A stretch of 64,000 nucleotides of DNA from Alistipes megaguti (lineage in GTDB: Bacteria; Bacteroidota; Bacteroidia; Bacteroidales; Rikenellaceae): positions 1,532,001 to 1,596,000 of the forward strand of contig NZ_LR027382.1 in NCBI RefSeq assembly GCF_900604385.1, in the 5' to 3' direction. A program made the translations under genes and the position numbers. Below, one piece after another: positions 9,147 to 17,834 of this stretch. The notes below the pieces were generated by a model, which saw nothing but the letters and a program-made list of their open reading frames with translations, was not told the origin of the DNA and made no database searches. Within the stretch, counting starts at the first letter, position 1, and the number at the start of each line of letters is the position of its first letter.

Positions 9147-9710
9147 TCACTTCATTTGTGCCCGAATCCTGCTCAAACTTGCCTGTGTGATTCCCAAATA
9201 GGTCGCAATGCTTCCCAACGGCAACCGCCGTAACAAATCGGGGTCTTTCTCCAACAACTCCTTATACCGTTCCGAAGCGATGGCGGACAACATGGAAATC
9301 AACCGTTCTTCGGTGGCAAGCAACTCCATTTCCGCATAACGCCGCCCCCAATTGGCGATGTTCAAGTCTTCTGAAAACAATTCTTTCAGTTTCTTCCTTT
9401 CCAATACATACAGAACGGAATCCTCCATCAGCTCCATCGTTTCATACCCCGGCTCATCATTCACGTATCCTTTCATGGAAACGAGAGTCGCCCCTTCTTT
9501 GCCGACCCAAAAAGTAATTTCTTTCCCCTCTACCGAAGTGTAGGCGCGAACAATGCCTTGCTTGATGAAAAAGATGTCCTTCTCCACCTTCCCGCTTTCC
9601 AACACTCGGTATCCTTTGGGGTATGAAACTTCCGTCAGGCATTGCCGCAACTTGTCCAAAGACGCATCCGGCATGGCATATCTCTGGTTGATGATTTCCT
9701 TTATATCCAT
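9147..9710 (-). CDS. Crp/Fnr-family transcriptional regulator
   Basis: 187 residues. A cyclic-nucleotide-binding-like beta-roll (about 15-115, with KGYRVLESGKVEKDIFFIKQG) is followed by a long helix and a short C-terminal helix-turn-helix (PLGSIATYLGITQASLSRIR, about 165-184). There is no Fe-S cysteine cluster, so it is not an Fnr oxygen sensor. It is transcribed away from the SMR/MFS pair across a 157-bp gap that holds two dyads of Crp type, which suggests that it controls the transporters and perhaps itself. Confidence 0.88.
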   Translation of the reverse strand: MDIKEIINQRYAMPDASLDKLRQCLTEVSYPKGYRVLESGKVEKDIFFIKQGIVRAYTSVEGKEITFWVGKEGATLVSMKGYVNDEPGYETMELMEDSVLYVLERKKLKELFSEDLNIANWGRRYAEMELLATEERLISMLSAIASERYKELLEKDPDLLRRLPLGSIATYLGITQASLSRIRAQMK

Positions 9711-9774
9711 AAGTCATTTTGTTGTGGTACAAAATTATAAAATAGCGCACAGAAACAGCTGCTAACGGCTGTTT

Positions 9775-9813
9775 TTTTGTCAAATGCAAAATCCGTTTTT
9801 GTCAAATGCAAAA
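9775..9813. promoter_or_regulatory. Tandem operator TTTTG-N7-CAAAA
   Basis: Two copies of a 17-bp dyad (9775-9791 and 9797-9813) with the same spacer TCAAATG, centres 22 bp apart (two helical turns). They lie between the divergent Crp/Fnr gene and the SMR gene. A -7-like TACCTTTA (about 9836-9843) follows. The dyads are the natural binding site for the neighbouring regulator. Confidence 0.65.
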
Positions 9814-9867
9814 AGTTGTGAGGGATTACTTGTTTACCTTTACGCCCGAATTTAATGAATCATAGGT

Positions 9868-10194
9868 ATGAATTGGATAATCTTATTGTTGGCAGGATTG
9901 TTTGAAGTAAGCCTTACATTCTGTTTGGGGAAGACGAGAGCGGCGTCAGGAGTTGAGTTTTATCTGTGGGGAAGCGGGTTCCTTGCTTCCACCATACTGA
10001 GCATGGCTTTGCTTGCCAAGGCGGTGCAGACGTTGCCTTTGGGTACGGCATACGCCATCTGGACAGGCATCGGAGCGGTAGGCACGGTCTTGATAGGAAT
10101 ATTCGTTTTCAAGGAGCCTGCTACTCCCATCCGGCTTTTCTTTCTGTTCACGCTTATAGCGTCTTTGATAGGATTGAAAGTTGTTTCATACTGA
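9868..10194 (+). CDS. Small multidrug resistance (SMR) family transporter
   Basis: 108 residues with four hydrophobic helices (about 2-20, 31-52, 57-78, 84-105). Seen: the membrane-embedded Glu of helix 1 (LLLAGLFEVSLTF, Glu about 13), which couples proton exchange in SMR proteins, and the LPLGTAYAIWTGIGAVGT signature (about 61-78) of the QacE/SugE group. It acts as a dimer in the inner membrane exporting cationic drugs or guanidinium-like compounds. It ends 13 bp before the MFS gene, so the two form an operon. Confidence 0.92.
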   Translation: MNWIILLLAGLFEVSLTFCLGKTRAASGVEFYLWGSGFLASTILSMALLAKAVQTLPLGTAYAIWTGIGAVGTVLIGIFVFKEPATPIRLFFLFTLIASLIGLKVVSY

Positions 10195-10207
10195 AAGGAG
10201 GCGACCG

Positions 10208-11389
10208 ATGAAGTATGAATTGAGGGAGAACCAAGGCATTCCGGCACCTCTGCTGGCTTTGATGGCAGCCGCTACCGGACTTTCCGTTGCCAACTGCTAC
10301 TATAACCAACCTTTGTTGGGCAGCATGGCAAAAGATTTTGCGGTAAACGACTTTTCTGCCAGCATGGTAGCGACATTGACCCAGATAGGCTATGTGGCCG
10401 GACTTGTGTTTGTAATTCCGCTTGGCGACTTGGTTTCACGAAAGAAGCTGATATTGACCAATTATATCGTTTCCATGTGTGCATTGCTTGCCATCGCCCT
10501 CGCCCCGAACATCTATTGGGTGTGGGGCGCATCCTTGCTTGCCGGTGCATCTTCGGTTATGCCGCAGTTTTTCATCCCGTTGGTATCTTATCATTCAGCA
10601 CCCGCACACAAGGTGCGCAACGTGGGAATCATACAGTCCTGCCTGCTCATAGGAATTCTTGGCTCGCGGGTGTTCAGTGGCTTTCTCGCTGATGTATGGG
10701 GATGGCGTTCCGTTTATTTTGTAGCTTGCGTGTTTATGCTCGGATGCTTTTTTATGATTCACAAGATGCTGCCCGTGCTGTCTGCCCGTTCACAAGGAAA
10801 TTATATGGGGCTGATGAAATCCCTGTTGCGCCTGTTCTACAAATACCCGTATTTGCGTATCGCTTCGTTAAGGGCGGCATTGGCTTATGGTTCGTTCTTC
10901 GCTTTGTGGAGTTGCCTTGCTTTCCGAATGAAACAAGAGCCTTTCTTTGCGAGTGACGATATTATCGGGGCACTCGGTTTGTGCGGACTGGCAGGTGCAT
11001 CCACGGTCGTATTCATCAGCGGCTATATCCAAAAGTACGGTGCAAGGTTCTTTTCTATTGCCGGAGGATGTGTGGTATTGGCTGCATGGCTGCTGGCATT
11101 TTTAGGGAATGACAGCTACCTGTGGATGATAGTTGCCATCCTGTTGATTGATGCCGGTATGCAATGCATCCATTTGTCGAATCAGACCAGCGTAGTCGCC
11201 CTTGACGCATCCGCCATCAACCGAGTCAATACCGTTTATATGACCATTTATTTCTTGGGCGGTTCTGCCGGTACATTCGTTTCAGGTCTGTTCTGGCAAC
11301 ATTATGGATGGACAGGTGTGGCTTGGACGGGAATCGCTTTTACTGTGGCTTCCTTGCTTGTTAATTATTTCAAGCCTCAAACAACATAA
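10208..11389 (+). CDS. MFS-family efflux transporter
   Basis: 393 residues. The ATG at 10208 (MKYELRENQGIPAPLLALM) is chosen because it leads directly into helix 1. About 12 hydrophobic segments are visible, with the MFS loop 2-3 motif as GDLVSRKKLI (about 81-90). NCYYNQPLLG at the end of helix 1 is typical of the YgaY/YtbD-like drug-proton antiporters. It is co-transcribed with the SMR gene and probably under the divergent Crp/Fnr protein. GC is about 47%, below the flanking chromosome, as expected for cargo of the mobile patch. Confidence 0.88.
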   Translation: MKYELRENQGIPAPLLALMAAATGLSVANCYYNQPLLGSMAKDFAVNDFSASMVATLTQIGYVAGLVFVIPLGDLVSRKKLILTNYIVSMCALLAIALAPNIYWVWGASLLAGASSVMPQFFIPLVSYHSAPAHKVRNVGIIQSCLLIGILGSRVFSGFLADVWGWRSVYFVACVFMLGCFFMIHKMLPVLSARSQGNYMGLMKSLLRLFYKYPYLRIASLRAALAYGSFFALWSCLAFRMKQEPFFASDDIIGALGLCGLAGASTVVFISGYIQKYGARFFSIAGGCVVLAAWLLAFLGNDSYLWMIVAILLIDAGMQCIHLSNQTSVVALDASAINRVNTVYMTIYFLGGSAGTFVSGLFWQHYGWTGVAWTGIAFTVASLLVNYFKPQTT

Positions 11390-11403
11390 TGGTGGATACA
11401 AAA

Positions 11404-11451
11404 CAGGCTGAAAGAATATTTGGGATGATTCTTTCAGCCTGAATATTTTTT
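11404..11451 (+). terminator. Terminator of the SMR-MFS operon
   Basis: 13-bp arms (11405-11417 and 11428-11440), 10-nt loop, then a T6 tract at 11446-11451. Confidence 0.85.
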
Positions 11452-11452
11452 G

Positions 11453-11460
11453 TACCTTTG
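11453..11460 (+). promoter_or_regulatory. Bacteroidetes -7 box TACCTTTG
   Basis: A perfect TAnnTTTG box directly behind the terminator. It precedes a 36-codon ORF and, 190 bp further on, the SusC gene. It may be the element-borne promoter now reading into the PUL. Confidence 0.6.
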
Positions 11461-11491
11461 CATCCGAAGAGTTACTTGAACAAGCAAAGCG

Positions 11492-11602
11492 ATGCAGACC
11501 ACGGCAATTGGAACGGTTGCCAACTCATTACCCGAAAACGAGGTAATTCTTCTAACTCTCTTGATTTCAAAGAGGTGTATTCCTTATACAGATTTACAAT
11601 AA
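11492..11602 (+). CDS. Short ORF, probable gene fragment at the right edge of the mobile patch
   Basis: 36 codons beginning MQTTAIGTVANSLPENEV and ending TAA at 11600-11602. It follows a perfect -7 box at a normal leader distance. The first 20 or so residues look like a real protein start and the rest does not, so I infer a gene cut by the junction with the chromosome. The function is unknown. Confidence 0.35.
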   Translation: MQTTAIGTVANSLPENEVILLTLLISKRCIPYTDLQ

Positions 11603-11644
11603 TTTTCTGGACAAACCGACGGGATTGTCCCGAAGGGGCGATGT

Positions 11645-14600
11645 TTGCTCGTAAAATTTGTCTCTTTGGTGGTCTCGCTCTTTGTGGCCGGCCAGGTTCT
11701 GGCGGCCAATCCGCCTGTGACCTTGCATCTGAAGGATGTCACCGTGGCGGAGCTGCTCCGTCAAATCGAGATCCAGGGGCAGTATACCTTTGCTTATAAT
11801 AACGCGGACATTGATCTGACACGGGTCGTTTCGGTCGATGCCGAGGCGTGGCCCGTCGAACGGGTCATCACGACGTGCATTCCCAACGTGCAGGTACTTG
11901 TCGAACGGAACAAGGTGATTCTGACGCCGGTGCGGAGTGCCGGTGCGCAGCAACCGCACAAAATCTCGGGCAAGGTGTCCGAAACGACCGGAGCACCGAT
12001 TGTCGGAGCCACGGTCATCTACAAGGACGGCAGTACGGTCAAGGGTACAACCTCGAGCGTGAACGGTGAATTTGCCTTCGAGGAGCTGACCCCTTCCGAC
12101 CAGGCGACCCTCGAGGTGTCGTTCATCGGTTACGACACCTATCGGATGCCGGTCGGCTCACGGACCTTCTTCGACGTGAAGCTGGCCACCTCGCAGCAGA
12201 GCATCGACGAAGTGGTGGTCGTCGGTTACGGTGTGCAGAAGAAGGCCAACCTGACCGGAGCCGTCGCCACCGTCTCGCAGAAGGAGCTCAAGGACCGCCC
12301 CGTGGCCAATGTCGGCCGGGCGCTGCAGGGTGTGATCCCCAACCTGAACGTGACGCTCTCTTCGGGCCAGCCCGGAGCCGGTGCCACCTACAACATCCGC
12401 GGTACGACTTCGCCCAACGGCGGTTCGCCGCTGATTCTGATCGACGGTGTGGAGACCTATCCCGAGCGTATCAACTCGAACGATATCGAATCGATCACGG
12501 TCCTCAAGGATGCCTCGTCGGCGGCCATCTACGGAGCACGCGGCGCCTTCGGTGTGATTCTGATCACGACCAAGAGTGGCCGGTACAACGAAAAGGCCGA
12601 GGTCTCCTACAACGGATACTTCTCGGTTTCGAGCCCGACGACCTCGACGGATTACGAGACGCGCGGTTACTACTCGGCCAAGATTGCCGACTTCTTCATG
12701 ATGTCCTCGCAGAATACCCCCTACACCTCCTATACGGAGAGTGATTACCGGGCTCTGTGGGAGCGGCGCAACGACCGGACCGAGAATCCGGCCCGTCCGT
12801 GGGTGATCACCGATACGCGCAACGGTCGCAAACAGTATGTCTATCTGGCCAACTTCGACTGGTACAACTACCTTTACGACGACAGCCGTCCGACGTGGGA
12901 CCACAACATCAACATCCGCGGCGGAACCAAGTCGTTGTCCTACATGGTCAGCGGCCGCTACTACCAGCAGAAGGGCATCAACCGGCTGGCACCTGACATG
13001 TTCAAGTCCTATAACTTCCGCGTGAAGCTGCAGGCCGAGATCCGGCCGTGGCTCACGATCTCGAGCAACACGAAGTTCTTCCAGTCGAACTATCGCTACT
13101 ACGGCTACGAGGACGAGTACAACAACTTCCGCAAGCCGACGCTTCACGCCCTGGCCTCGTTCGTTCCGGTGAACCCCGACGGTACGGCCGTGTCGCACAC
13201 CTCGATGACCAACTCCTCGTCGCACTATATCATGGATGGCTACAACGCCATGATGCAGAAGGGCAAGAGCTTCGGCAACAAGAAGACGCAGGAGATCACG
13301 ACCACCTTCGAGGCGACGTTCAAGCTCCACAAGAACTTCAACGTCAAGGCCGACTTCAGCTACACGCAGGGCTATCTGCACAACGACTACCGCAGCGTCA
13401 ACGTTGAGTACTCGCAGTATCCGGGTGTGATTCAGACCGAGCCCGAGGGCAACTACCCGAACAGCTACAAGGAGGTGGTCTGGGATCAGAACTACTACGT
13501 GGCCGACGTCTACGGCACCTATAACAAGTCGTTCGGCGGGAAGCACAACTTCACGGCCATCGCCGGTTACAACTACGAGGCGAAATACTACCGTGATCTG
13601 ACGGCTGCCAACGACGGCCTGCTTTCGGAGGATCTTTCGGATTTCAACCTGGCCAAGGGCACGACCAACTTCACGCTCAACGGCGGCCGCAACGAGTATG
13701 CCATCATGGGCTGGTTCTACCGCGTAGCCTACGACTACAAGGGAAAATACCTGGCCGAGGTGAACGGCCGTTACGACGGAACGTCGCGTTTCCCGCGCGG
13801 CAAGCGCTACGGCTTCTTCCCCTCGTTCTCGGTGGCCTACCGCATCAGTGAGGAGCCCTTCTTCGAGCCGCTTCGCAAGACGGTTGACAACCTCAAGATC
13901 CGCTTCTCGTACGGTTCGCTGGGCAACCAGCAGATCGGCTACTACGACTTCATTCAGACCATCACGACCAAGGGTTCGATGAGCGGCTACTCGTTCGACG
14001 GCGTCACGCTCGGCCAGCACGCCACGGTCAGCGACCCCGTCTCGGGTGACCAGACCTGGGAGAAGGTCATCTCGAAGAACCTCGGTGTGGATCTCAACCT
14101 CTTCTCGAACCGCCTTTCGCTGACGGCCGACTTCTACATCCGCGACACGAAGGGCATTCTGGGCAAGGGCCGTTCGCTGCCGTCGATCTACGGCGCCTCC
14201 GAACCGCAGGTTAATGCCAACGACCTCCGCACGAAGGGTTACGAACTCTCGCTCGGGTGGCGCGATTCGTTCAAGCTGGCCGGCAGTACGTTCAGCTACG
14301 GCATCGTCGGCACGCTGTCCGACTACACGGCCCGCTACACCTCGTGCGACAACCCCTCGGGGCTGATCAGCGACCCCTATGAAGGCAAGCGTTACGGCGA
14401 GATTTGGGGCTACAAGGTTGACGGGCTGTTCCGCACCGACGAGGAGGCTGCCGCCTACGCTTCGCAGATCGACCTCTCGACGGTGATGGCCGGCTGCTAC
14501 TCGTCCACGGGAACCTATGGCAAGGGTGTCCGGGCCGGTGATATCAAGTACCTCGACCTGGACGGCAACCACATCGTCAACGGCGGCACGGGCACGCTCG

Positions 14601-15160
14601 AGGATTCGGGCGACCGGCGCGTGATCGGCAACTCAACACCCCGCTACCAGTACGGTGCGACGTTCAACTTCTCGTGGTACGGATTCGACTTTTCGATCTT
14701 CTTCCAGGGCCTCGGCCACATGGACTGGTATCCGGGTGCCGACAACCTGCGCTTCTGGGGCCCCTACAGCCGGCCCTACGCCACCTTCATCCCGCGCAAC
14801 TTCATGAGTCAGGTCTGGAGCGAGGACAATCCGGACGCCTATTTCCCCCGCGCCCGTGCCTACACGTCGCTCAGCTCCACGCAGGGTACGGCCTACTACA
14901 CCAACGACCGTTACCTGCAGAATCTGGCCTATTGCCGACTGAAGAACCTCACGATCAGTTATACGATTCCCCGTCAGTTGACCTCCAAGGTCGGCATCAA
15001 GGAGTGTCGCATCTACTTCAGCGGGGAGAACCTCGTGACGTGGACGGCCCTGAAGAGCGATTTCCTCGATCCGGAGCAGGCAGCGGCCGATTCGGACAAG
15101 AAGTCGAACGTCTACCCCTGGTGCCAGACCTTCTCCGTGGGTCTGAACTTAACCTTCTAA
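11645..15160 (+). CDS. SusC-family TonB-dependent receptor with N-terminal STN domain
   Basis: 1171 residues if read from TTG 11645. Outer-membrane active importer of bulky nutrients, working with SusD. Order: signal peptide (about 1-20, ending VLAA); STN/secretin-like domain (about 25-90, LHLKDVTVAELLRQIEIQGQ); carboxypeptidase-regulatory-like domain (about 103-190, ISGKVSETTGAPIVGATV); TonB-box-like DEVVVVGYG (about 197); plug (about 205-330); 22-strand barrel to a terminal Phe. No in-frame ATG exists between the stop at 11600 and the signal peptide. An ATG at 11641 lies in another frame (MFARKICLFGG). Either TTG is used or one base is altered. STN receptors are usually paired with FecI/FecR; none is adjacent. 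Confidence 0.93.
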   Translation: MLVKFVSLVVSLFVAGQVLAANPPVTLHLKDVTVAELLRQIEIQGQYTFAYNNADIDLTRVVSVDAEAWPVERVITTCIPNVQVLVERNKVILTPVRSAGAQQPHKISGKVSETTGAPIVGATVIYKDGSTVKGTTSSVNGEFAFEELTPSDQATLEVSFIGYDTYRMPVGSRTFFDVKLATSQQSIDEVVVVGYGVQKKANLTGAVATVSQKELKDRPVANVGRALQGVIPNLNVTLSSGQPGAGATYNIRGTTSPNGGSPLILIDGVETYPERINSNDIESITVLKDASSAAIYGARGAFGVILITTKSGRYNEKAEVSYNGYFSVSSPTTSTDYETRGYYSAKIADFFMMSSQNTPYTSYTESDYRALWERRNDRTENPARPWVITDTRNGRKQYVYLANFDWYNYLYDDSRPTWDHNINIRGGTKSLSYMVSGRYYQQKGINRLAPDMFKSYNFRVKLQAEIRPWLTISSNTKFFQSNYRYYGYEDEYNNFRKPTLHALASFVPVNPDGTAVSHTSMTNSSSHYIMDGYNAMMQKGKSFGNKKTQEITTTFEATFKLHKNFNVKADFSYTQGYLHNDYRSVNVEYSQYPGVIQTEPEGNYPNSYKEVVWDQNYYVADVYGTYNKSFGGKHNFTAIAGYNYEAKYYRDLTAANDGLLSEDLSDFNLAKGTTNFTLNGGRNEYAIMGWFYRVAYDYKGKYLAEVNGRYDGTSRFPRGKRYGFFPSFSVAYRISEEPFFEPLRKTVDNLKIRFSYGSLGNQQIGYYDFIQTITTKGSMSGYSFDGVTLGQHATVSDPVSGDQTWEKVISKNLGVDLNLFSNRLSLTADFYIRDTKGILGKGRSLPSIYGASEPQVNANDLRTKGYELSLGWRDSFKLAGSTFSYGIVGTLSDYTARYTSCDNPSGLISDPYEGKRYGEIWGYKVDGLFRTDEEAAAYASQIDLSTVMAGCYSSTGTYGKGVRAGDIKYLDLDGNHIVNGGTGTLEDSGDRRVIGNSTPRYQYGATFNFSWYGFDFSIFFQGLGHMDWYPGADNLRFWGPYSRPYATFIPRNFMSQVWSEDNPDAYFPRARAYTSLSSTQGTAYYTNDRYLQNLAYCRLKNLTISYTIPRQLTSKVGIKECRIYFSGENLVTWTALKSDFLDPEQAAADSDKKSNVYPWCQTFSVGLNLTF

Positions 15161-15173
15161 AGAGACAGCCGTT

Positions 15174-16928
15174 ATGAAAAAATATCTTTTATACCTGGCA
15201 GCCGGCGTCGTGCTGGGCGGACTTTGCAGCTGCGAAGACCAGCTCGACCGGTATCCCAAGGACAGACTCTCGCCCGAGAACTTCTTTCACAACGAGGACG
15301 AGTGTCAGCTCTACACCAACGATTTTTACACGATGTTCCCCGATGGATCGGGCATCTACGGCGAGACGGCCGATGTCATCGCCAAGAAGACGCTGACCAA
15401 CGAGGTGCTGGGTAACCGTACGGTCCCCGCCACGGCCAGCACATGGACGTGGACCAAGCTGCGCGACATCAACTTCTTCCTCGAGTACGCCTCGAACTGC
15501 GAAGACGAGGATGTCAGGCTCGAATACGAAGGGGTTGCACGCTTCTTCCGGGCCTACTTCTACTTCGAGAAGGTGAAGTATTACGGCGACGTGCCCTGGG
15601 TCGACCGTCCGATCGATGCCAGCGACCCGCTGCTCTTCGAGAAGGGGCGCGACTCCCGTAAGCTGGTCATGGAGAAGATCATCGAGGATCTTGACTTTGC
15701 GATTCTCCACCTTCCGGCCGAGAAGCAGATCTACCGCGTGACCCGCTGGACGGCTCTGGCGCTGAAGAGCCGTGCCTGCCTCTTCGAGGGCACTTTCCGC
15801 AAATACCACGATCTGGGCGACTACGAGGAGTGCCTCCAGGAGTGTGTTGATGCTTCGGAGCGCTTCATCCGCGAGAGCAGCTACACGATCTACACGGGTG
15901 GTACCACTCCCTATCTGGATCTCTTCTCGTCGCTCAAGGCCCAGAATTCGGAGATCATTCTGGCTCGCGCCTATAATTCGGCCATCGGTCTGAAGCACGA
16001 CGTGAACGGTTATCTGACCAGCGTGACGATGGGTCAGCCCGGACTGCTGAAGAACATCGTCAACATGTACCTGATGAAGGACGGCACGCCGTTCACCTCG
16101 CAGAGAGGCTGGGAGAAGATGACCTTCGCCGAGGAGTGCCGCAACCGCGACGGGCGCTTTGCCCAGACGCTGCGCACGCCCGGTTACAAGCGTATCGACG
16201 ACACGGCCGAGTCGGCTCCGAATCTGGCCGCGACGATGACCGGATACCAGCTGGTCAAGTACCTGCAGTCGGCCAAATACGATGCCTACAATGCGTCGAT
16301 GAACGATCTTCCGCTCTTCCGCACGGCAGAGGTCTATCTCAACTACGCCGAGGCGAAGGCTGAACTGGGAACGCTGACCCAGGCGGACATCGACCTGACG
16401 ATTAAACCGCTGCGTGACCGTGCCGGCGTGGCCAACCTCTCGATGGAGAAGGCCAATGCCCAGCCGGATCCCTACCTGGCCTCGGCCGAGACGGGCTATG
16501 CTAACGTCACGGGAGCCAACCAGGGTGTGATCCTCGAGATCCGCCGCGAGCGTACGGTCGAGCTGCTGATGGAGAACCTCCGTTACTGGGACATCATGCG
16601 CTGGAAGGAGGGCAAACGTTTCGAGCATCCCTTCACGGGGGTTTATTTCCCCAGGCCGGGCAGCTACGATCTGAACGAGGACGGCGTGGACGACGTCTGC
16701 ATCTGGTCGGGCACCAAACCCGAGACCTCGGCGGCGACTGTCTACGAGCTGGGCAAGGATCTCTTCCTGACGGAGGGCGATCACGGCAACATCCTCATCC
16801 ATACGAGCTACACGCGGACGTGGAACGAGGATCGGGACTATCTCTATCCGATTCCGACCGATGACCGGGTCCTCACGCAGGGCGCCATCACCCAGAATCC
16901 GGGGTGGAACGACGGATTGAACTTTTAG
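15174..16928 (+). CDS. SusD/RagB-family nutrient-binding lipoprotein
   Basis: 584 residues. Outer-membrane lipoprotein that caps the SusC channel and captures substrate. Signal peptide with lipobox LCSC (Cys about 20), then the SusD N-terminal RYPKDRLSPENFF, a TPR-like helical region (FFRAYFYFEKVKYYGDVPWV about 125-145), and the family C-terminal signature RRERTVELLMENLRYWDIMRWK (about 458-480, given here in part). It starts 13 bp after SusC, so it is translated from the same message. Confidence 0.95.
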   Translation: MKKYLLYLAAGVVLGGLCSCEDQLDRYPKDRLSPENFFHNEDECQLYTNDFYTMFPDGSGIYGETADVIAKKTLTNEVLGNRTVPATASTWTWTKLRDINFFLEYASNCEDEDVRLEYEGVARFFRAYFYFEKVKYYGDVPWVDRPIDASDPLLFEKGRDSRKLVMEKIIEDLDFAILHLPAEKQIYRVTRWTALALKSRACLFEGTFRKYHDLGDYEECLQECVDASERFIRESSYTIYTGGTTPYLDLFSSLKAQNSEIILARAYNSAIGLKHDVNGYLTSVTMGQPGLLKNIVNMYLMKDGTPFTSQRGWEKMTFAEECRNRDGRFAQTLRTPGYKRIDDTAESAPNLAATMTGYQLVKYLQSAKYDAYNASMNDLPLFRTAEVYLNYAEAKAELGTLTQADIDLTIKPLRDRAGVANLSMEKANAQPDPYLASAETGYANVTGANQGVILEIRRERTVELLMENLRYWDIMRWKEGKRFEHPFTGVYFPRPGSYDLNEDGVDDVCIWSGTKPETSAATVYELGKDLFLTEGDHGNILIHTSYTRTWNEDRDYLYPIPTDDRVLTQGAITQNPGWNDGLNF

Positions 16929-16952
16929 TGGTAAACCTTAAAACGCATAGAC

Positions 16953-17828
16953 ATGACATTTCCCAGATTCATATTAGCGGCCCTCTGCAGCTGCAGCCTG
17001 TGCCTGTCGGCCACGGCCTGTTCCGAACTGAAAGGGGACAATTCCGACTACGATTTCGGCGATACGACCTCCGATCTGCCGGCCGACCCTTACGAGGAGC
17101 AGGGCTACGGCCGACTGCCGAACTCCGTCCGGCTGGCTACCTACAACACCCATCGCTGCGAAGGCTGGACGCAGAATTCGGGTACCGACCGGTCCAATTA
17201 CGACAATACGGCCAAGGTCATCTCGCTGATGGATCCCGACGTGATTGCGCTTCAGGAGCTGGACAAGAATACCACCTGGCATGCGACCGACCAGCTTCAG
17301 GAGCTGGCCGACCGGACGGGTCTGAAGCCCTACTACTGCAAGACGATCGACTATCGCGGCGGTGACTACGGCATTGGCATCCTCACCAAGCGCGAACCGC
17401 TGGAGACCCATTCGGGGGATCTGCCGGGCGAGGAGCCGCGCAAGTTCTTCCTGGCGGAGTTCGACAATTTCATCTTCATCGCCACCCATTTCTGCCACGT
17501 ATCCGACGAAAACCGGGCGCAATCGTTCGAGATCATTACGAAATATCTTGCCGACAACTACGCTTCGACGACCAAGCCGATCTATCTGGCCGGAGATCTC
17601 AATACGTCGAAGCTGCCCGATGCGGCGCTGGAGTCGTGGCAGATCATCAGCACCTCGGCCAACACGTTCGTCAATTCGGCGTCGCCTTCGCGGATCGACT
17701 ACATTCTGGTCTATACGAAGAACCATCCGACGTTCGAGGTGCTGGGCACGGCCGTACCCTCGTACGAGCAGATCAACGTGTCGACCGTATCCGATCATCT
17801 TCCCGTATTGGTAGACCTCAAAAAATAA
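16953..17828 (+). CDS. Endonuclease/exonuclease/phosphatase (EEP)-family lipoprotein
   Basis: 291 residues. Metal-dependent phosphodiesterase fold (DNase I-like). Signal peptide with lipobox SATAC (Cys about 23), then LATYNTH (about 62-68), the catalytic Glu in DVIALQELDKNT (about 95-106), LAGDLNTSKLP (Asp/Asn of the active site, about 212), SRIDYILVY (about 250) and the SDHLPVLVDL His (about 281). Substrates of relatives range from nucleic acids to phosphoinositides and sphingomyelin, so the precise one is open. As the third gene of a SusCD operon it suggests a phosphodiester-containing nutrient. Confidence 0.87.
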   Translation: MTFPRFILAALCSCSLCLSATACSELKGDNSDYDFGDTTSDLPADPYEEQGYGRLPNSVRLATYNTHRCEGWTQNSGTDRSNYDNTAKVISLMDPDVIALQELDKNTTWHATDQLQELADRTGLKPYYCKTIDYRGGDYGIGILTKREPLETHSGDLPGEEPRKFFLAEFDNFIFIATHFCHVSDENRAQSFEIITKYLADNYASTTKPIYLAGDLNTSKLPDAALESWQIISTSANTFVNSASPSRIDYILVYTKNHPTFEVLGTAVPSYEQINVSTVSDHLPVLVDLKK

Positions 17829-17834
17829 CCGGTC

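Noticed and set aside
4484..11640. Direct repeat of the tRNA-Ser 3' end as attR
   Set aside because: No match of useful length found by eye downstream.
12158..14572. 804-codon frame opposite SusC
   Set aside because: Shadow of SusC: no domain, Val/Arg/Leu-rich composition. The same applies to long frames opposite 15189-16802, 25703-28084, 30818-32311 and 32347-33951.
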